Assembly: GCF_007290395.2 (NCBI RefSeq) | Contig: NZ_CP041656.2 | Coordinates: 1,488,001 to 1,552,000, forward strand | Length of the DNA stretch: 64,000 bases | Source: Bradyrhizobium cosmicum | Lineage (GTDB): Bacteria; Pseudomonadota; Alphaproteobacteria; Rhizobiales; Xanthobacteraceae | Reading direction: 5' to 3' | Shown here: in pieces, positions 44,210-52,416 of the stretch | Position numbering within the stretch: the stretch's first letter is position 1 | Layout of the letters: the number at the start of each line of letters is the position of its first letter | Program-made: the position numbers and the translations under genes | The notes under the pieces: generated by a model | Databases searched by the model: none | Seen by the model: only the letters and a program-made list of their open reading frames with translations | What the model was told of the DNA's origin: nothing

Positions 44210-44686
44210 ATGTTGAACAGGGTGGGCTTGATGGTGCGCGGATTGGCCGCCGTGCTGCTGGTTCTGGTCTCGGCGCGCCTCGCCGCGGCCGAGGAGAAGC
44301 GGCTTCCCGTGCCGGCCGTTTCGATCCGCGCCGGTGAGCTGATCCGGGACGACATGATCACGGAACGCGCCTTCGCGCCGAACGTGCTTGGCGTTGCCAT
44401 GTTCATCGAAGGACGCCAGGTCCTGGTCGGACGCATGGCACGGCGCACGCTGCTGCCGGGCCAGCCGATCCCGAGCAATTCGGTGGAGGATCCCTGGACT
44501 GTCGCGCGCGGTGCCATGGTCAAGGTCGTGGTCGAGGATAGCGGCCTGTCGATCGTGACCTACGGCTCGGCCATGCAGTCGGGCGCGCCCGGCGCGCTCA
44601 TCCCGATCCGAAACACGGACACAGGCGTGATCATCAGGGGCGTCGTCCAGCCGGACGGCACCATCAAGGTCGTGGACGGATCATGA
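44210..44686 (+). CDS. flgA: P-ring assembly chaperone FlgA
   Basis: A 158-residue periplasmic protein with a Sec signal (GLMVRGLAAVLLVLVSARLAAA) and a SAF-like domain (VPAVSIRAGELIRDDMITERAF, VGRMARRTLLPGQPI). It assists FlgI polymerisation. It lacks the long N-terminal domain of enterobacterial FlgA, as is usual in rhizobia. The flgI ATG overlaps its stop. Confidence 0.9.
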   Translation: MLNRVGLMVRGLAAVLLVLVSARLAAAEEKRLPVPAVSIRAGELIRDDMITERAFAPNVLGVAMFIEGRQVLVGRMARRTLLPGQPIPSNSVEDPWTVARGAMVKVVVEDSGLSIVTYGSAMQSGAPGALIPIRNTDTGVIIRGVVQPDGTIKVVDGS

Positions 44687-45813
44687 CCAGAGTCCTGCTC
44701 GCGCTCGTCCTCCTCGTCTTCGCCGCCAGCGCCCAGGCCGCAGTCCGTATCAAGGACATCGCGGACATCAAAGGACTGCGTGAAAACCAGATTGTGGGCT
44801 ACGGCCTCGTCATCGGCCTGAATGGCACCGGCGACACGCTCCGTAACGCCCCGTTCACGGAGCAGTCCCTTCAGTCGATGCTCGAGAACATGGGCATCAA
44901 CGTCAGGAACGAGACCACGAGCACCAACAATCCCCCGCGTCCGACCACACTGCGTACGCGCAACGTCGCGGCCGTGATGGTGACTGCGGACCTGCAGCCC
45001 TCGATCGGGGCGGGTGAGCGCATGGACGTGACCGTGTCGTCCCTTGGCGATGCGACCTCGCTGCTCGGCGGCACGCTGGTGATGACCTCGTTGCGCGCGG
45101 CAGACGGAGCGGTCTACGCGGTGGCGCAGGGCGCGGTCACGGTCGCCGGCTACAGCGTCGGCGGCCAGGCTCAGAACGTCAGCCAGGGTACGCCGACCGC
45201 GGGGCGCATCCCGAACGGTGCGCTGGTCGAGCGCGAGGTACAGGGAAGCCTCCACGAGATGGAGTTCCTGGTGCTGGAGCTCAAGAACCCCGATTTCGTC
45301 ACCGCGACGCGTATCCTCGATGCCATCAATCGCTTCGCCGGCGGCCGCTATCGCGCCCAGATTGCGTTCGAACGCGATTTCCGCACCATCGTGCTGTCGA
45401 AGCCGCGCCATATCGGCCCGGTCCGTTTTCTGGCTGAAATCGGCGAGCTGACGGTCGAGCCGGACACGCCGGCGCGGGTGGTGATCAACGAGCGCACCGG
45501 CACGGTGGTGATCGGGCGTGACGTGCGCATATCGACCGTTGCCGTGACGCACGGCAATCTGACGGTTCGTGTCACCGAGCTTCCCGTGGTGTCGCAGCCG
45601 GCGCCGTTCTCGCAGGGCCAGACTGTGGTCGTGCCCCAGACCATCGTCGAAGCCAACGAGGCCGGATCGCAGGTAGCGATTCTGAGCGGCGTCGATCTCC
45701 AGCGCCTGGTGCGTGGACTGAACCAGATCGGCCTGAAGCCATCAGGCATCATCGCGATCCTCCAGGCGATCAAGACGGCCGGCGCACTCCAGGCCGACGT
45801 CATCGTGCAATGA
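44683..45813 (+). CDS. flgI: Flagellar P-ring protein FlgI
   Basis: A 376-residue secreted protein: a Sec signal (MTRVLLALVLLVFAASAQA), then VRIKDIADIKGLRENQIVGYGLVIGLNGTGD and RTRNVAAVMVTADLQPSIGAGERMDVTVSSLGDATSL. It forms the periplasmic ring around the rod. ATGA overlap with flgA. Confidence 0.96.
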   Translation: MTRVLLALVLLVFAASAQAAVRIKDIADIKGLRENQIVGYGLVIGLNGTGDTLRNAPFTEQSLQSMLENMGINVRNETTSTNNPPRPTTLRTRNVAAVMVTADLQPSIGAGERMDVTVSSLGDATSLLGGTLVMTSLRAADGAVYAVAQGAVTVAGYSVGGQAQNVSQGTPTAGRIPNGALVEREVQGSLHEMEFLVLELKNPDFVTATRILDAINRFAGGRYRAQIAFERDFRTIVLSKPRHIGPVRFLAEIGELTVEPDTPARVVINERTGTVVIGRDVRISTVAVTHGNLTVRVTELPVVSQPAPFSQGQTVVVPQTIVEANEAGSQVAILSGVDLQRLVRGLNQIGLKPSGIIAILQAIKTAGALQADVIVQ

Positions 45814-45880
45814 TGCACAAGCGTCGAGCAAGCTTGGTCGCTCAATGCTGAGGTCTCGACCGAGAATCGCACGCGGCCCG

Positions 45881-46657
45881 ATGCTGAAGCTGGATCACAA
45901 AGCCAAACTCCTCCTCCTGATCGCGGTCTCCGCGCTCGCGAGCGCTTCGCCCGTGCTCGCACTGGACGAGGCCAAGCCGACCAAGCCGCTCAACCTGCTG
46001 TCCTTCGCGCGTGCCCGCGCGGCTGGACCGCAAAAGCCGTCCTCGCCGGTCACGCCGGTACCAGGTGACAACGCGTCGATCCGGGCGACGGCGTGGGCGG
46101 CTGAAGACTCCGGACCTGCGATCACCGGCGCGGTGCCGGCGTCCGAAACGCGTGCACAGGCCCCAGCGTCCGCAGCCGCGCCTGTGCGCACGGCCAAGCC
46201 CGGCAGCGTCACGGTCCCGCCGAAGCCCGCACCGGCGCAGGCGGCTGCACCCGCGGACAGCGACGTTGCCCTGTTCTGCAGCAACGTCGCCGACCCCGCC
46301 GTCGATGCGAGACTGGCATGGCAGCTCAAGGAGCTGGAAAAGGCCGAGACCCTGCTGCGCGAACGGATCGCCGAGGTCGAGGCCAAACGCGCCGAATACG
46401 AGAAGTGGATGGCGCTGCGCGACGATTTCCTGAAAAAGGCCGAGGCGCAGGTCGTCGAGATCTATTCGCGCATGAAGCCGGACGCCGCGGCGACCCAGAT
46501 CGCCGGCATGGCGGACGAGACCGCTGCGGCCGTGCTCGCCAAGCTCAGCCCGAGGAGTTCGAGCGCGATCTTCAACGAGATGGAGACGGCGCGCGCGGCG
46601 CACCTTGCCGATCTGCTCGGCGGAATGCGTCGCGTGGATGACGGAAAGACCAAGTAG
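45881..46657 (+). CDS. motE: MotE-like chaperone (MgtE-N-like domain)
   Basis: A 258-residue periplasmic protein with a Sec signal (KAKLLLLIAVSALASASPVLA), an alanine/proline-rich linker, a coiled coil (LKELEKAETLLRERIAEVEAKRAEYEKWM) and the C-terminal MKPDAAATQIAGMADETAAAVLAKLSPRSSSAIFNEME domain. In Sinorhizobium meliloti MotE is the chaperone for MotC. ATG 45845 is an alternative start but gives a poorer signal peptide. Confidence 0.82.
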   Translation: MLKLDHKAKLLLLIAVSALASASPVLALDEAKPTKPLNLLSFARARAAGPQKPSSPVTPVPGDNASIRATAWAAEDSGPAITGAVPASETRAQAPASAAAPVRTAKPGSVTVPPKPAPAQAAAPADSDVALFCSNVADPAVDARLAWQLKELEKAETLLRERIAEVEAKRAEYEKWMALRDDFLKKAEAQVVEIYSRMKPDAAATQIAGMADETAAAVLAKLSPRSSSAIFNEMETARAAHLADLLGGMRRVDDGKTK

Positions 46658-47353
46658 ATGAAACATCTCATCCTCATCCTGTCGCTCGTGATGCTTGCCG
46701 GATGCGTCGGCGATCCCGCGGAGGTCCTGACCGGTCCGCGCCTGTCGCCGGTCGGCAGCGGGCTGAGGACGCAGGCCGATCCGATCCCGGTGACGCCACG
46801 GCTTCGCTCGCCTGTCAGCTACCGTTCGACCTGGGACGACGGCACCGATCTGTACCGCGACCCCCGGGCCCGGCGCACCGGCGACGTCGTGACGGTGATC
46901 ATCTCGATGCAGGACAAGGCCAAGCTGGACAACAAGACCGGCCGTTCGCGCGATTCGCAGGTCAAGTTCGGCCTCGACTGGCTGATGGACGTCGCCGGAT
47001 GGCAGGACAAGGGCTCGACCAGCGCCAATCTCAGCACCAATACCCAGATTAAGGGTAACGGCCAGATCGATCGCACCGAGGACATCAAGCTGTCGATCGC
47101 CGCAATTGTCACCGACGTCTTGCCGAACGGCAATATGATGATCAGCGGGTCGCAGGAATTCAAGGTCAACACGGAGATGCGCGTGCTCAATGTCGGCGGC
47201 ATCGTGCGTCCGCGCGATATCTCGCGCACCAACACGATCTCCTACGAGAAGATCGCCGAGGCGCGCGTCTCCTACGGCGGTCACGGAAATCTGTCTGACG
47301 TGCAGCAGCCTGGATGGGGACATCGGATCTATGACGCCGTCGCACCATTCTGA
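46658..47353 (+). CDS. flgH: Flagellar L-ring lipoprotein FlgH
   Basis: A 231-residue outer-membrane lipoprotein. The lipobox LAGC puts the modified cysteine at residue 16. RRTGDVVTVIISMQDKAKLDNKTGRSRDSQ and the C-terminal GIVRPRDISRTNTISYEKIAEARVSYGGHG are FlgH signatures. It directly abuts motE. Confidence 0.96.
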   Translation: MKHLILILSLVMLAGCVGDPAEVLTGPRLSPVGSGLRTQADPIPVTPRLRSPVSYRSTWDDGTDLYRDPRARRTGDVVTVIISMQDKAKLDNKTGRSRDSQVKFGLDWLMDVAGWQDKGSTSANLSTNTQIKGNGQIDRTEDIKLSIAAIVTDVLPNGNMMISGSQEFKVNTEMRVLNVGGIVRPRDISRTNTISYEKIAEARVSYGGHGNLSDVQQPGWGHRIYDAVAPF

Positions 47354-47395
47354 GATTCGCAGCCGTCGGGCCGCTTCGCGAGGGCAGGGGACGTG

Positions 47396-47839
47396 ATGCG
47401 CCTGATTGCGGCCATTCTGGCGCTGACCCTCGTCGCGATCGGCGCGGGTGCGCTTGCCGGCCTGCATCTGTTTGCGGCTGCCGAGCGCGTCGCGGACGCG
47501 AAGAAGACCGCCACACCGCCGCCCCTTGCCTCGAGCTACGCCGGCAGCGCGCGGCTGAGGAAGCTGTCCCCGATCGTGACCAATCTTGCCGCGCCGGCCA
47601 ACAACTGGGCCCGTGTCGAAGCTTCCATGGTGACCGACAGCATGAGTGACGAGGACGCAGGCATCCTGGCCGCCCACATCAGCGAGGACATCGTGACCTA
47701 TCTGCGCTCGGCGACGGTCGGCCAGTTCGAGGGATCGCGCGGGCTGCAGCATCTGCGCGACGACCTCGCCGAACGCGCCAACATCCGCTCGTCGGGCAAG
47801 GTCCGCGAATTGATCATTGAGACGTTGGTGATTCAGTGA
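47396..47839 (+). CDS. fliL: Flagellar protein FliL
   Basis: A 147-residue single-pass membrane protein: the N-terminal helix LIAAILALTLVAIGAGALAGLHL, then a periplasmic domain ending in LRDDLAERANIRSSGKVRELIIETLVIQ, the typical FliL end. It is divergent in the middle, as in other alphaproteobacteria. ATG 47396 is preferred to the adjoining GTG 47393. The fliP start overlaps its stop. Confidence 0.85.
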   Translation: MRLIAAILALTLVAIGAGALAGLHLFAAAERVADAKKTATPPPLASSYAGSARLRKLSPIVTNLAAPANNWARVEASMVTDSMSDEDAGILAAHISEDIVTYLRSATVGQFEGSRGLQHLRDDLAERANIRSSGKVRELIIETLVIQ

Positions 47840-48576
47840 GAGTGAAAGTCCTGCTGCTCGCGTTGATTCTGGTCGTCCTGCCCGAAGTGGCGCTCGCCCA
47901 GATTCCGGACCTCAACTCGCTGCTGCCGCCCGGAAACGGCTCGACCAGCGGCCGCATCATCCAGCTGATGGCGCTGATCACGGTGCTGTCGGTGGCGCCG
48001 GGTCTGCTCATCATGGTGACGAGCTTCACGCGATTTGCGGTGGCGCTGTCGTTCCTGCGCTCCGGTCTCGGCTTGCAAACCACGCCGGCCAATCTCGTGC
48101 TGATCAGCCTTGCGCTGTTCATGACCTTCTACGTGATGGCTCCGACCTTCGATCGCGCCTGGGAAACCGGCGTCCAGCCTCTGATGAAGAACGAGATCTC
48201 GGAGGAAGAGGCTTACGTGAAGATCACCGATCCGTTCCGCGATTTCATGCTGGCTCACGTTCGCGACAAGGATCTCCAGACCTTCGAGTCACTGGCCGCA
48301 GAGAGCTTTCGCAAGAAGTTCGACGACAAGCGCATCGATCTGCGCGTCATCATTCCGGCCTTCATGATCTCCGAGCTCAGGCGCTCGTTCGAGATCGGGT
48401 TCTTGATCATGCTGCCGTTCCTCGTGATCGACATGATCGTGGCCACGTTGACGATGTCGATGGGCATGATGATGATGCCGCCGACGATCCTCGCGCTGCC
48501 GTTCAAGATGTTGTTCTTCGTGCTGATCGACGGCTGGAATCTGCTCGCCTCGGGCCTGGTGCGGTCGTTCTCGTAG
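47836..48576 (+). CDS. fliP: Flagellar export-gate protein FliP
   Basis: A 246-residue protein with a cleavable signal (VLLLALILVVLPEVALA), four transmembrane segments, and the conserved LLIMVTSFTRFAVALSFLRSGLG, FVMAPTF-like and MGMMMMPPTILALPFKMLFFVLIDGWNLL blocks. It forms the core of the export gate with FliQ/FliR, which lie outside the window. Confidence 0.97.
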   Translation: MRVKVLLLALILVVLPEVALAQIPDLNSLLPPGNGSTSGRIIQLMALITVLSVAPGLLIMVTSFTRFAVALSFLRSGLGLQTTPANLVLISLALFMTFYVMAPTFDRAWETGVQPLMKNEISEEEAYVKITDPFRDFMLAHVRDKDLQTFESLAAESFRKKFDDKRIDLRVIIPAFMISELRRSFEIGFLIMLPFLVIDMIVATLTMSMGMMMMPPTILALPFKMLFFVLIDGWNLLASGLVRSFS

Positions 48577-48837
48577 GATCGACGGCCGGCCGGCCGCTTA
48601 TGGTTAGCGGGAAGTACCGCGGCATGGTTAGCGTTGGGTAATGTTAACCATCTGATATTACAGCGTAATTCAATCCGATCTTAATCCGCGCGCAAGATTC
48701 GACGTGCTAGCAATGCGGCACGGCGGGTTGGACCCCACCCACATCAGTCCAAAGGCATGATGCCGCCCCTCCGTACCGGTGAAAGCCCGGTATGTCCCCT
48801 CGTGAAAATGTAACGCGTACATAAAGGGACATTCGCA
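48577..48837. promoter_or_regulatory. Upstream region of flagellin gene 1 with repeated boxes
   Basis: The ten-base box atggttagcg occurs at 48600-48609 and 48624-48633, 24 bp apart, and its inverse taaccat follows at 48645-48651. The leader element of flagellin 1 lies at 48774-48832. The spaced boxes look like binding sites for a flagellin activator; the protein is not identified. Confidence 0.5.
48774..48832 (+). promoter_or_regulatory. Flagellin leader RNA element, copy 1
   Basis: The hairpin taccgg/ccggta (48774-48779, 48787-48792) has a 7-nt loop. Directly after it atgtccc (48792-48798) is complementary to gggacat (48826-48832), which covers the ribosome-binding site of the flagellin ATG at 48838. 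The same arrangement occurs before the other two flagellin genes. Confidence 0.7.
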
Positions 48838-49743
48838 ATGTCAAGCCTGCTTACGAACTCGACCGCCATGACCGCGCTCCAGACCCTGCGGTCTGTCAGC
48901 TCGCAGCTCTCCACCACGCAGAACCGCATCTCGACCGGCCAGCGTGTTTCGACCGCTTCGGACAACGCCGCCTACTGGTCGATCGCAACCTCGATGCGCG
49001 CCGACAACGCCGCGCTCTCCGCCGTCTCCGACTCGCTCGGTCTGTCGGCCGCGACCGTCGACACCGAATACACCGCTCTGACCACGGTTGTCGGCGACAG
49101 CAGCTCCGGCCTGACCAAGCTCCAGTCCCTGCTGGTGCAGGCCAAGACCGCCGGTATCGATCGCACCAAGATCCAGGCTGACGTCACCCAGATCCAGCAG
49201 CAGATGAAGGCGACCGCTTCTGCGGCGACCTTCAACGGTGTGAACTGGCTGAGCACGACCGCCACCACGCCGACGACGGTGAACCTGGTGTCGTCGTTCT
49301 CCCGCGTCGGCGGCACGCCGACCACCGGCTCGATCAGCCTGACCGTCGCCAACTACTCGCTCTACACCAGCACCCAGGGCGGTATTCTGGACAAGGTGAG
49401 CGGCGCCGCGTCGGTCGACACGATCAGCATCAGCGCGCTGACCGACTCGGCGGCCGACCAGACCACGCTTGACGGCTACATCGCGCAGGTCACGACTGCG
49501 ATCAACTCGGTCGCCGCGGCCGCCGCCGACCTCGGCGCCGTCAAGAACCGTATCTCGACCAACACGGACTTCGTGAAGTCGCTGATGGATTCGGTTGATC
49601 GCGGTATCGGCCAGCTCGTCGACGCCGACATGAACCAGGAGTCCACCCGCCTGGCGGCCCTCCAGGTCCAGCAGCAGCTCGGCGTGCAGGCACTCTCGAT
49701 CGCCAACAACAGCAGCCAGAGCATCCTGTCGCTGTTCCGCTAA
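48838..49743 (+). CDS. Flagellin 1 (lateral/rhizobial type)
   Basis: A 301-residue flagellin. The N-terminal D0/D1 helix region (TNSTAMTALQTLRSVSSQLSTTQNRISTGQRVSTASDNAAYWSIATSMR) and the C-terminal VKNRISTNTDFVKSLMDSVDRGIGQLVDADMNQESTRLAALQVQQQLGVQALSIANNSSQSILSLFR are complete. The central domain is short and serine/threonine-rich. It is the most divergent of the three tandem copies. Codon use is strongly biased, as expected for an abundant protein. Confidence 0.96.
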   Translation: MSSLLTNSTAMTALQTLRSVSSQLSTTQNRISTGQRVSTASDNAAYWSIATSMRADNAALSAVSDSLGLSAATVDTEYTALTTVVGDSSSGLTKLQSLLVQAKTAGIDRTKIQADVTQIQQQMKATASAATFNGVNWLSTTATTPTTVNLVSSFSRVGGTPTTGSISLTVANYSLYTSTQGGILDKVSGAASVDTISISALTDSAADQTTLDGYIAQVTTAINSVAAAAADLGAVKNRISTNTDFVKSLMDSVDRGIGQLVDADMNQESTRLAALQVQQQLGVQALSIANNSSQSILSLFR

Positions 49744-49762
49744 GCCCGGAAACGAACTGAGG

Positions 49763-49795
49763 AGGGCCGCGCTTCTCGCGAAGCGCGGCCCTTTC
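49763..49795 (+). terminator. Terminator hairpin after flagellin 1
   Basis: Perfect 12-bp arms agggccgcgctt and aagcgcggccct around ctcgcg, followed by a short T run. The same 30-nt sequence follows flagellin 2. Confidence 0.75.
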
Positions 49796-49956
49796 GTTGG
49801 CGTGGCGCGGCGCGCACGCCGTGACTTCGGCTGTCCTGTTGCGGCTGGGCCACAGGGCCACAAGCCTCGCACAAGCTTCGTGCGCTAGCCTGCTCGCTAC
49901 GACGGGTTGGGCCTAACCGCATTCGCGCAGCCCAAAGGCATGACGCCGCCCTGTCG

Positions 49957-50010
49957 TACCGGTGCAAGCCCGGTATGTCCCCAAATTCAAATCTACTTTC
50001 AAAGGGACAT
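49957..50010 (+). promoter_or_regulatory. Flagellin leader RNA element, copy 2
   Basis: The hairpin taccgg/ccggta (49957-49962, 49970-49975) has loop tgcaagc. atgtccc (49975-49981) is complementary to gggacat (50004-50010), the ribosome-binding site of the ATG at 50016. Confidence 0.7.
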
Positions 50011-50015
50011 CAAAA

Positions 50016-50924
50016 ATGGGTTCTAGCCTTCTCACCAACTCGTCTGCAATGACCGCGCTGCAGACCCTCCGCAACGTCAGCTCGCAGCTTGCCACCACGC
50101 AGAACCGGATCTCGACCGGTATGCGCGTGTCGACTGCTTCGGACAACGCGGCCTACTGGTCGATCGCGACGTCGATGCGCGCCGACAACGCCGCGCTCTC
50201 CGCCGTCTCCGACTCGCTCGGTCTGTCGGCTGCGACCGTCGACACCGAATATACCGCTCTGACCGCGGTTGTCGGTGACCAGACCGGTGGTCTGACCAAG
50301 CTGCAGGCGCTGCTGGTCGAGGCCAAGACGGCCGGTATAGACCGCACCAAGATCCAGGCGGACATCACCCAGATCCAGCAGCAGATGAAGGGCACCGCGA
50401 ATGCGGCGACCTTCAACGGCGTGAACTGGTTGAGCGCGACGGCGACCACGCCGGCGACCTTCAACCTGGTGTCGTCGTTCTCGCGCGTCGGTGGCACGCC
50501 GACGATCGGCTCGATCACCCTGACGATCGCCAACTACTCGCTGTACACCTCGACCCAGACCGGCATCCTGGACAAGGTAAGCGGCACCGCCTCGATCGAC
50601 ACGATCAGCATCTCCGCGCTGACCGACTCGACCGCCGACATGACCACGCTCGATGGCTACATCGCGCAGGTCACGACTGCGATCAACTCGGTGGCCTCGG
50701 CCGCCGCCGATCTCGGCGCCGTCAAGAACCGCATCTCGACCAACACGGAGTTCGTCAAGACCCTGATGGACTCGGTGGATCGTGGTGTCGGTCAGCTCGT
50801 CGACGCCGACATGAACGCGGAATCCACCCGCCTTCAGGCTCTCCAGACCCAGCAGCAGCTCGGCGTCCAGGCACTCTCGATCGCCAACCAGAACAGCCAG
50901 AGCATCCTCTCGCTGTTCCGCTAA
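50016..50924 (+). CDS. Flagellin 2
   Basis: A 302-residue flagellin close to flagellin 3 (MGSSLLTNSSAMTALQTLRNVSSQLATTQNRISTG...). The differences from copy 3 are mainly in the first 30 residues and a few in the middle. The ATG at 50016 is preceded by the AAAGGGACAT ribosome site. It has its own leader element and terminator, so it is an independent transcription unit or can be one. Confidence 0.96.
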   Translation: MGSSLLTNSSAMTALQTLRNVSSQLATTQNRISTGMRVSTASDNAAYWSIATSMRADNAALSAVSDSLGLSAATVDTEYTALTAVVGDQTGGLTKLQALLVEAKTAGIDRTKIQADITQIQQQMKGTANAATFNGVNWLSATATTPATFNLVSSFSRVGGTPTIGSITLTIANYSLYTSTQTGILDKVSGTASIDTISISALTDSTADMTTLDGYIAQVTTAINSVASAAADLGAVKNRISTNTEFVKTLMDSVDRGVGQLVDADMNAESTRLQALQTQQQLGVQALSIANQNSQSILSLFR

Positions 50925-50942
50925 GCCCTCACTAGCCTTGGG

Positions 50943-50979
50943 AGGGCCGCGCTTCTCGCGAAGCGCGGCCCTTTCCTTT
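50943..50979 (+). terminator. Terminator hairpin after flagellin 2
   Basis: The same arms as after flagellin 1 (agggccgcgctt and aagcgcggccct), here followed by tttcctttt. Confidence 0.8.
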
Positions 50980-51142
50980 TGGTCTGGTGTGCGCGGGTCG
51001 AGCCATGAGCTTGCCCCGGCCCTTTCTGTTGCGGTCAGGTCACAGAGCCGCAAGCCTCGCACAGCCTACGTGCGTTATTGTCGCGGTACGACACGTTGGG
51101 CCTGCTTTTTCCGCCGCCCAAAGGCATGAGGCCGCCCTGTCG

Positions 51143-51198
51143 TACCGGTGCAAGTCCGGTATGTCCCAAAATCAATTCAATCTGTTTCAAGGGGACGT
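51143..51198 (+). promoter_or_regulatory. Flagellin leader RNA element, copy 3
   Basis: The hairpin taccgg/ccggta (51143-51148, 51156-51161) has loop tgcaagt. atgtccc (51161-51167) faces gggacgt (51192-51198), where the A-U pair of the other copies is replaced by a G-U pair, keeping the pairing possible. It precedes the ATG at 51205. Confidence 0.7.
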
Positions 51199-51204
51199 CA
51201 AAAA

Positions 51205-52113
51205 ATGAGCTCCAGTCTGCTCACCAACTCTTCTGCAATGACCGCGCTGCAGACCCTCCGCAACGTCAGCTCGCAGCTCGCGACCACGCAGAACCGGATT
51301 TCGACCGGCCAGCGCGTCTCGACCGCTTCGGACAATGCCGCTTATTGGTCGATTGCGACCTCGATGCGTGCCGACAACGCCGCGCTCTCCGCCGTCTCCG
51401 ACTCGCTCGGTTTGTCGGCTGCGACCGTCGACACCGAATATACCGCTCTAACCGCGGTTGTCGGCGACCAGACCGGGGGGCTGACCAAGCTCCAGGCACT
51501 GCTGGTCGAAGCCAAGACCGCAGGCATCGACCGCACCAAGATCCAGGCCGACATCACCCAGATCCAGCAGCAGATGAAGGGGACCGCCGACGCGGCAACC
51601 TTCAACGGTGTGAACTGGCTGAGCGCAACGGCGGCGACGCCGGCGACCTTCAACCTGGTGTCGTCGTTCTCGCGCGTCGGCGGCACGCCCACCATCGGCT
51701 CCATCACCCTGACGATCGCCAACTACTCGCTCTACACCTCGACCCAGACCGGCATCCTGGACAAGGTGAGCGGCACCGCGTCGATCAACACGATCAACAT
51801 CAGCGCATTGACCGATTCGGCCGCTGACCAGACCACGCTCGACGGCTACATCGCGCAGGTCACCACTGCGCTCAACTCCGTGGCCTCGGCCGCTGCCGAT
51901 CTCGGTGCAGTCAAGAACCGCCTCTCGACCAACACGGAGTTCGTCAAGACCTTGATGGACTCGGTAGACCGCGGTGTCGGTCAGCTCGTCGACGCCGACA
52001 TGAACGCGGAATCCACCCGCCTTCAGGCGCTGCAAACCCAGCAGCAACTCGGCGTGCAGGCGCTCTCGATTGCCAACCAGAACAGCCAGAGCATCCTCTC
52101 GCTGTTCAAGTAA
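51205..52113 (+). CDS. Flagellin 3
   Basis: A 302-residue flagellin nearly identical to flagellin 2 through most of its length, ending QNSQSILSLFK instead of FR. Complete terminal helices are present. It is the last of the tandem trio, followed by a GC-rich hairpin and then the fliF operon. Confidence 0.96.
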   Translation: MSSSLLTNSSAMTALQTLRNVSSQLATTQNRISTGQRVSTASDNAAYWSIATSMRADNAALSAVSDSLGLSAATVDTEYTALTAVVGDQTGGLTKLQALLVEAKTAGIDRTKIQADITQIQQQMKGTADAATFNGVNWLSATAATPATFNLVSSFSRVGGTPTIGSITLTIANYSLYTSTQTGILDKVSGTASINTINISALTDSAADQTTLDGYIAQVTTALNSVASAAADLGAVKNRLSTNTEFVKTLMDSVDRGVGQLVDADMNAESTRLQALQTQQQLGVQALSIANQNSQSILSLFK

Positions 52114-52416
52114 GCGCCGGCTTTGACAACGACCGTGCTCCCTCGGGAGCACGGTCCCGCCGTGACCGGCGGCTGTGACGGCACATGACGTGCCCGTACC
52201 CGATCCCCTGACGCCATGCCTCATCCGACACGCCGCCGCCGATCGGCTGCCCCGCGCTTGCGCGTCCGGGTGTTGCCGCCGGACCCACTGCGTCACCTGG
52301 GATTCTTGTAAAATTACAACGCCTCGCCTGCGAACCGACACATTCGCGTTTGCGCACAACCTTCAGACAAGGTTGGCAGCGGAGTGTCGCATACGTTCGC
52401 ATTGGTACGAGGTCAT
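52114..52416. other. Intergenic region between flagellin 3 and fliF
   Basis: It contains the hairpin at 52132-52155 and presumably the promoter of the fliF operon. No gene is supported and I cannot identify a clear sigma-54 or sigma-28 motif. Confidence 0.45.
52132..52155 (+). terminator. GC-rich hairpin after flagellin 3
   Basis: Perfect 11-bp arms accgtgctccc and gggagcacggt around two bases, lacking a T-tract. It may stabilise the mRNA end rather than terminate. Confidence 0.5.

Noticed and set aside
52370..52400. A possible sigma-54 promoter (tggcag...) upstream of fliF
   Set aside because: The -24-like element is present but the -12 GC element is at the wrong spacing, so the match is not better than chance.
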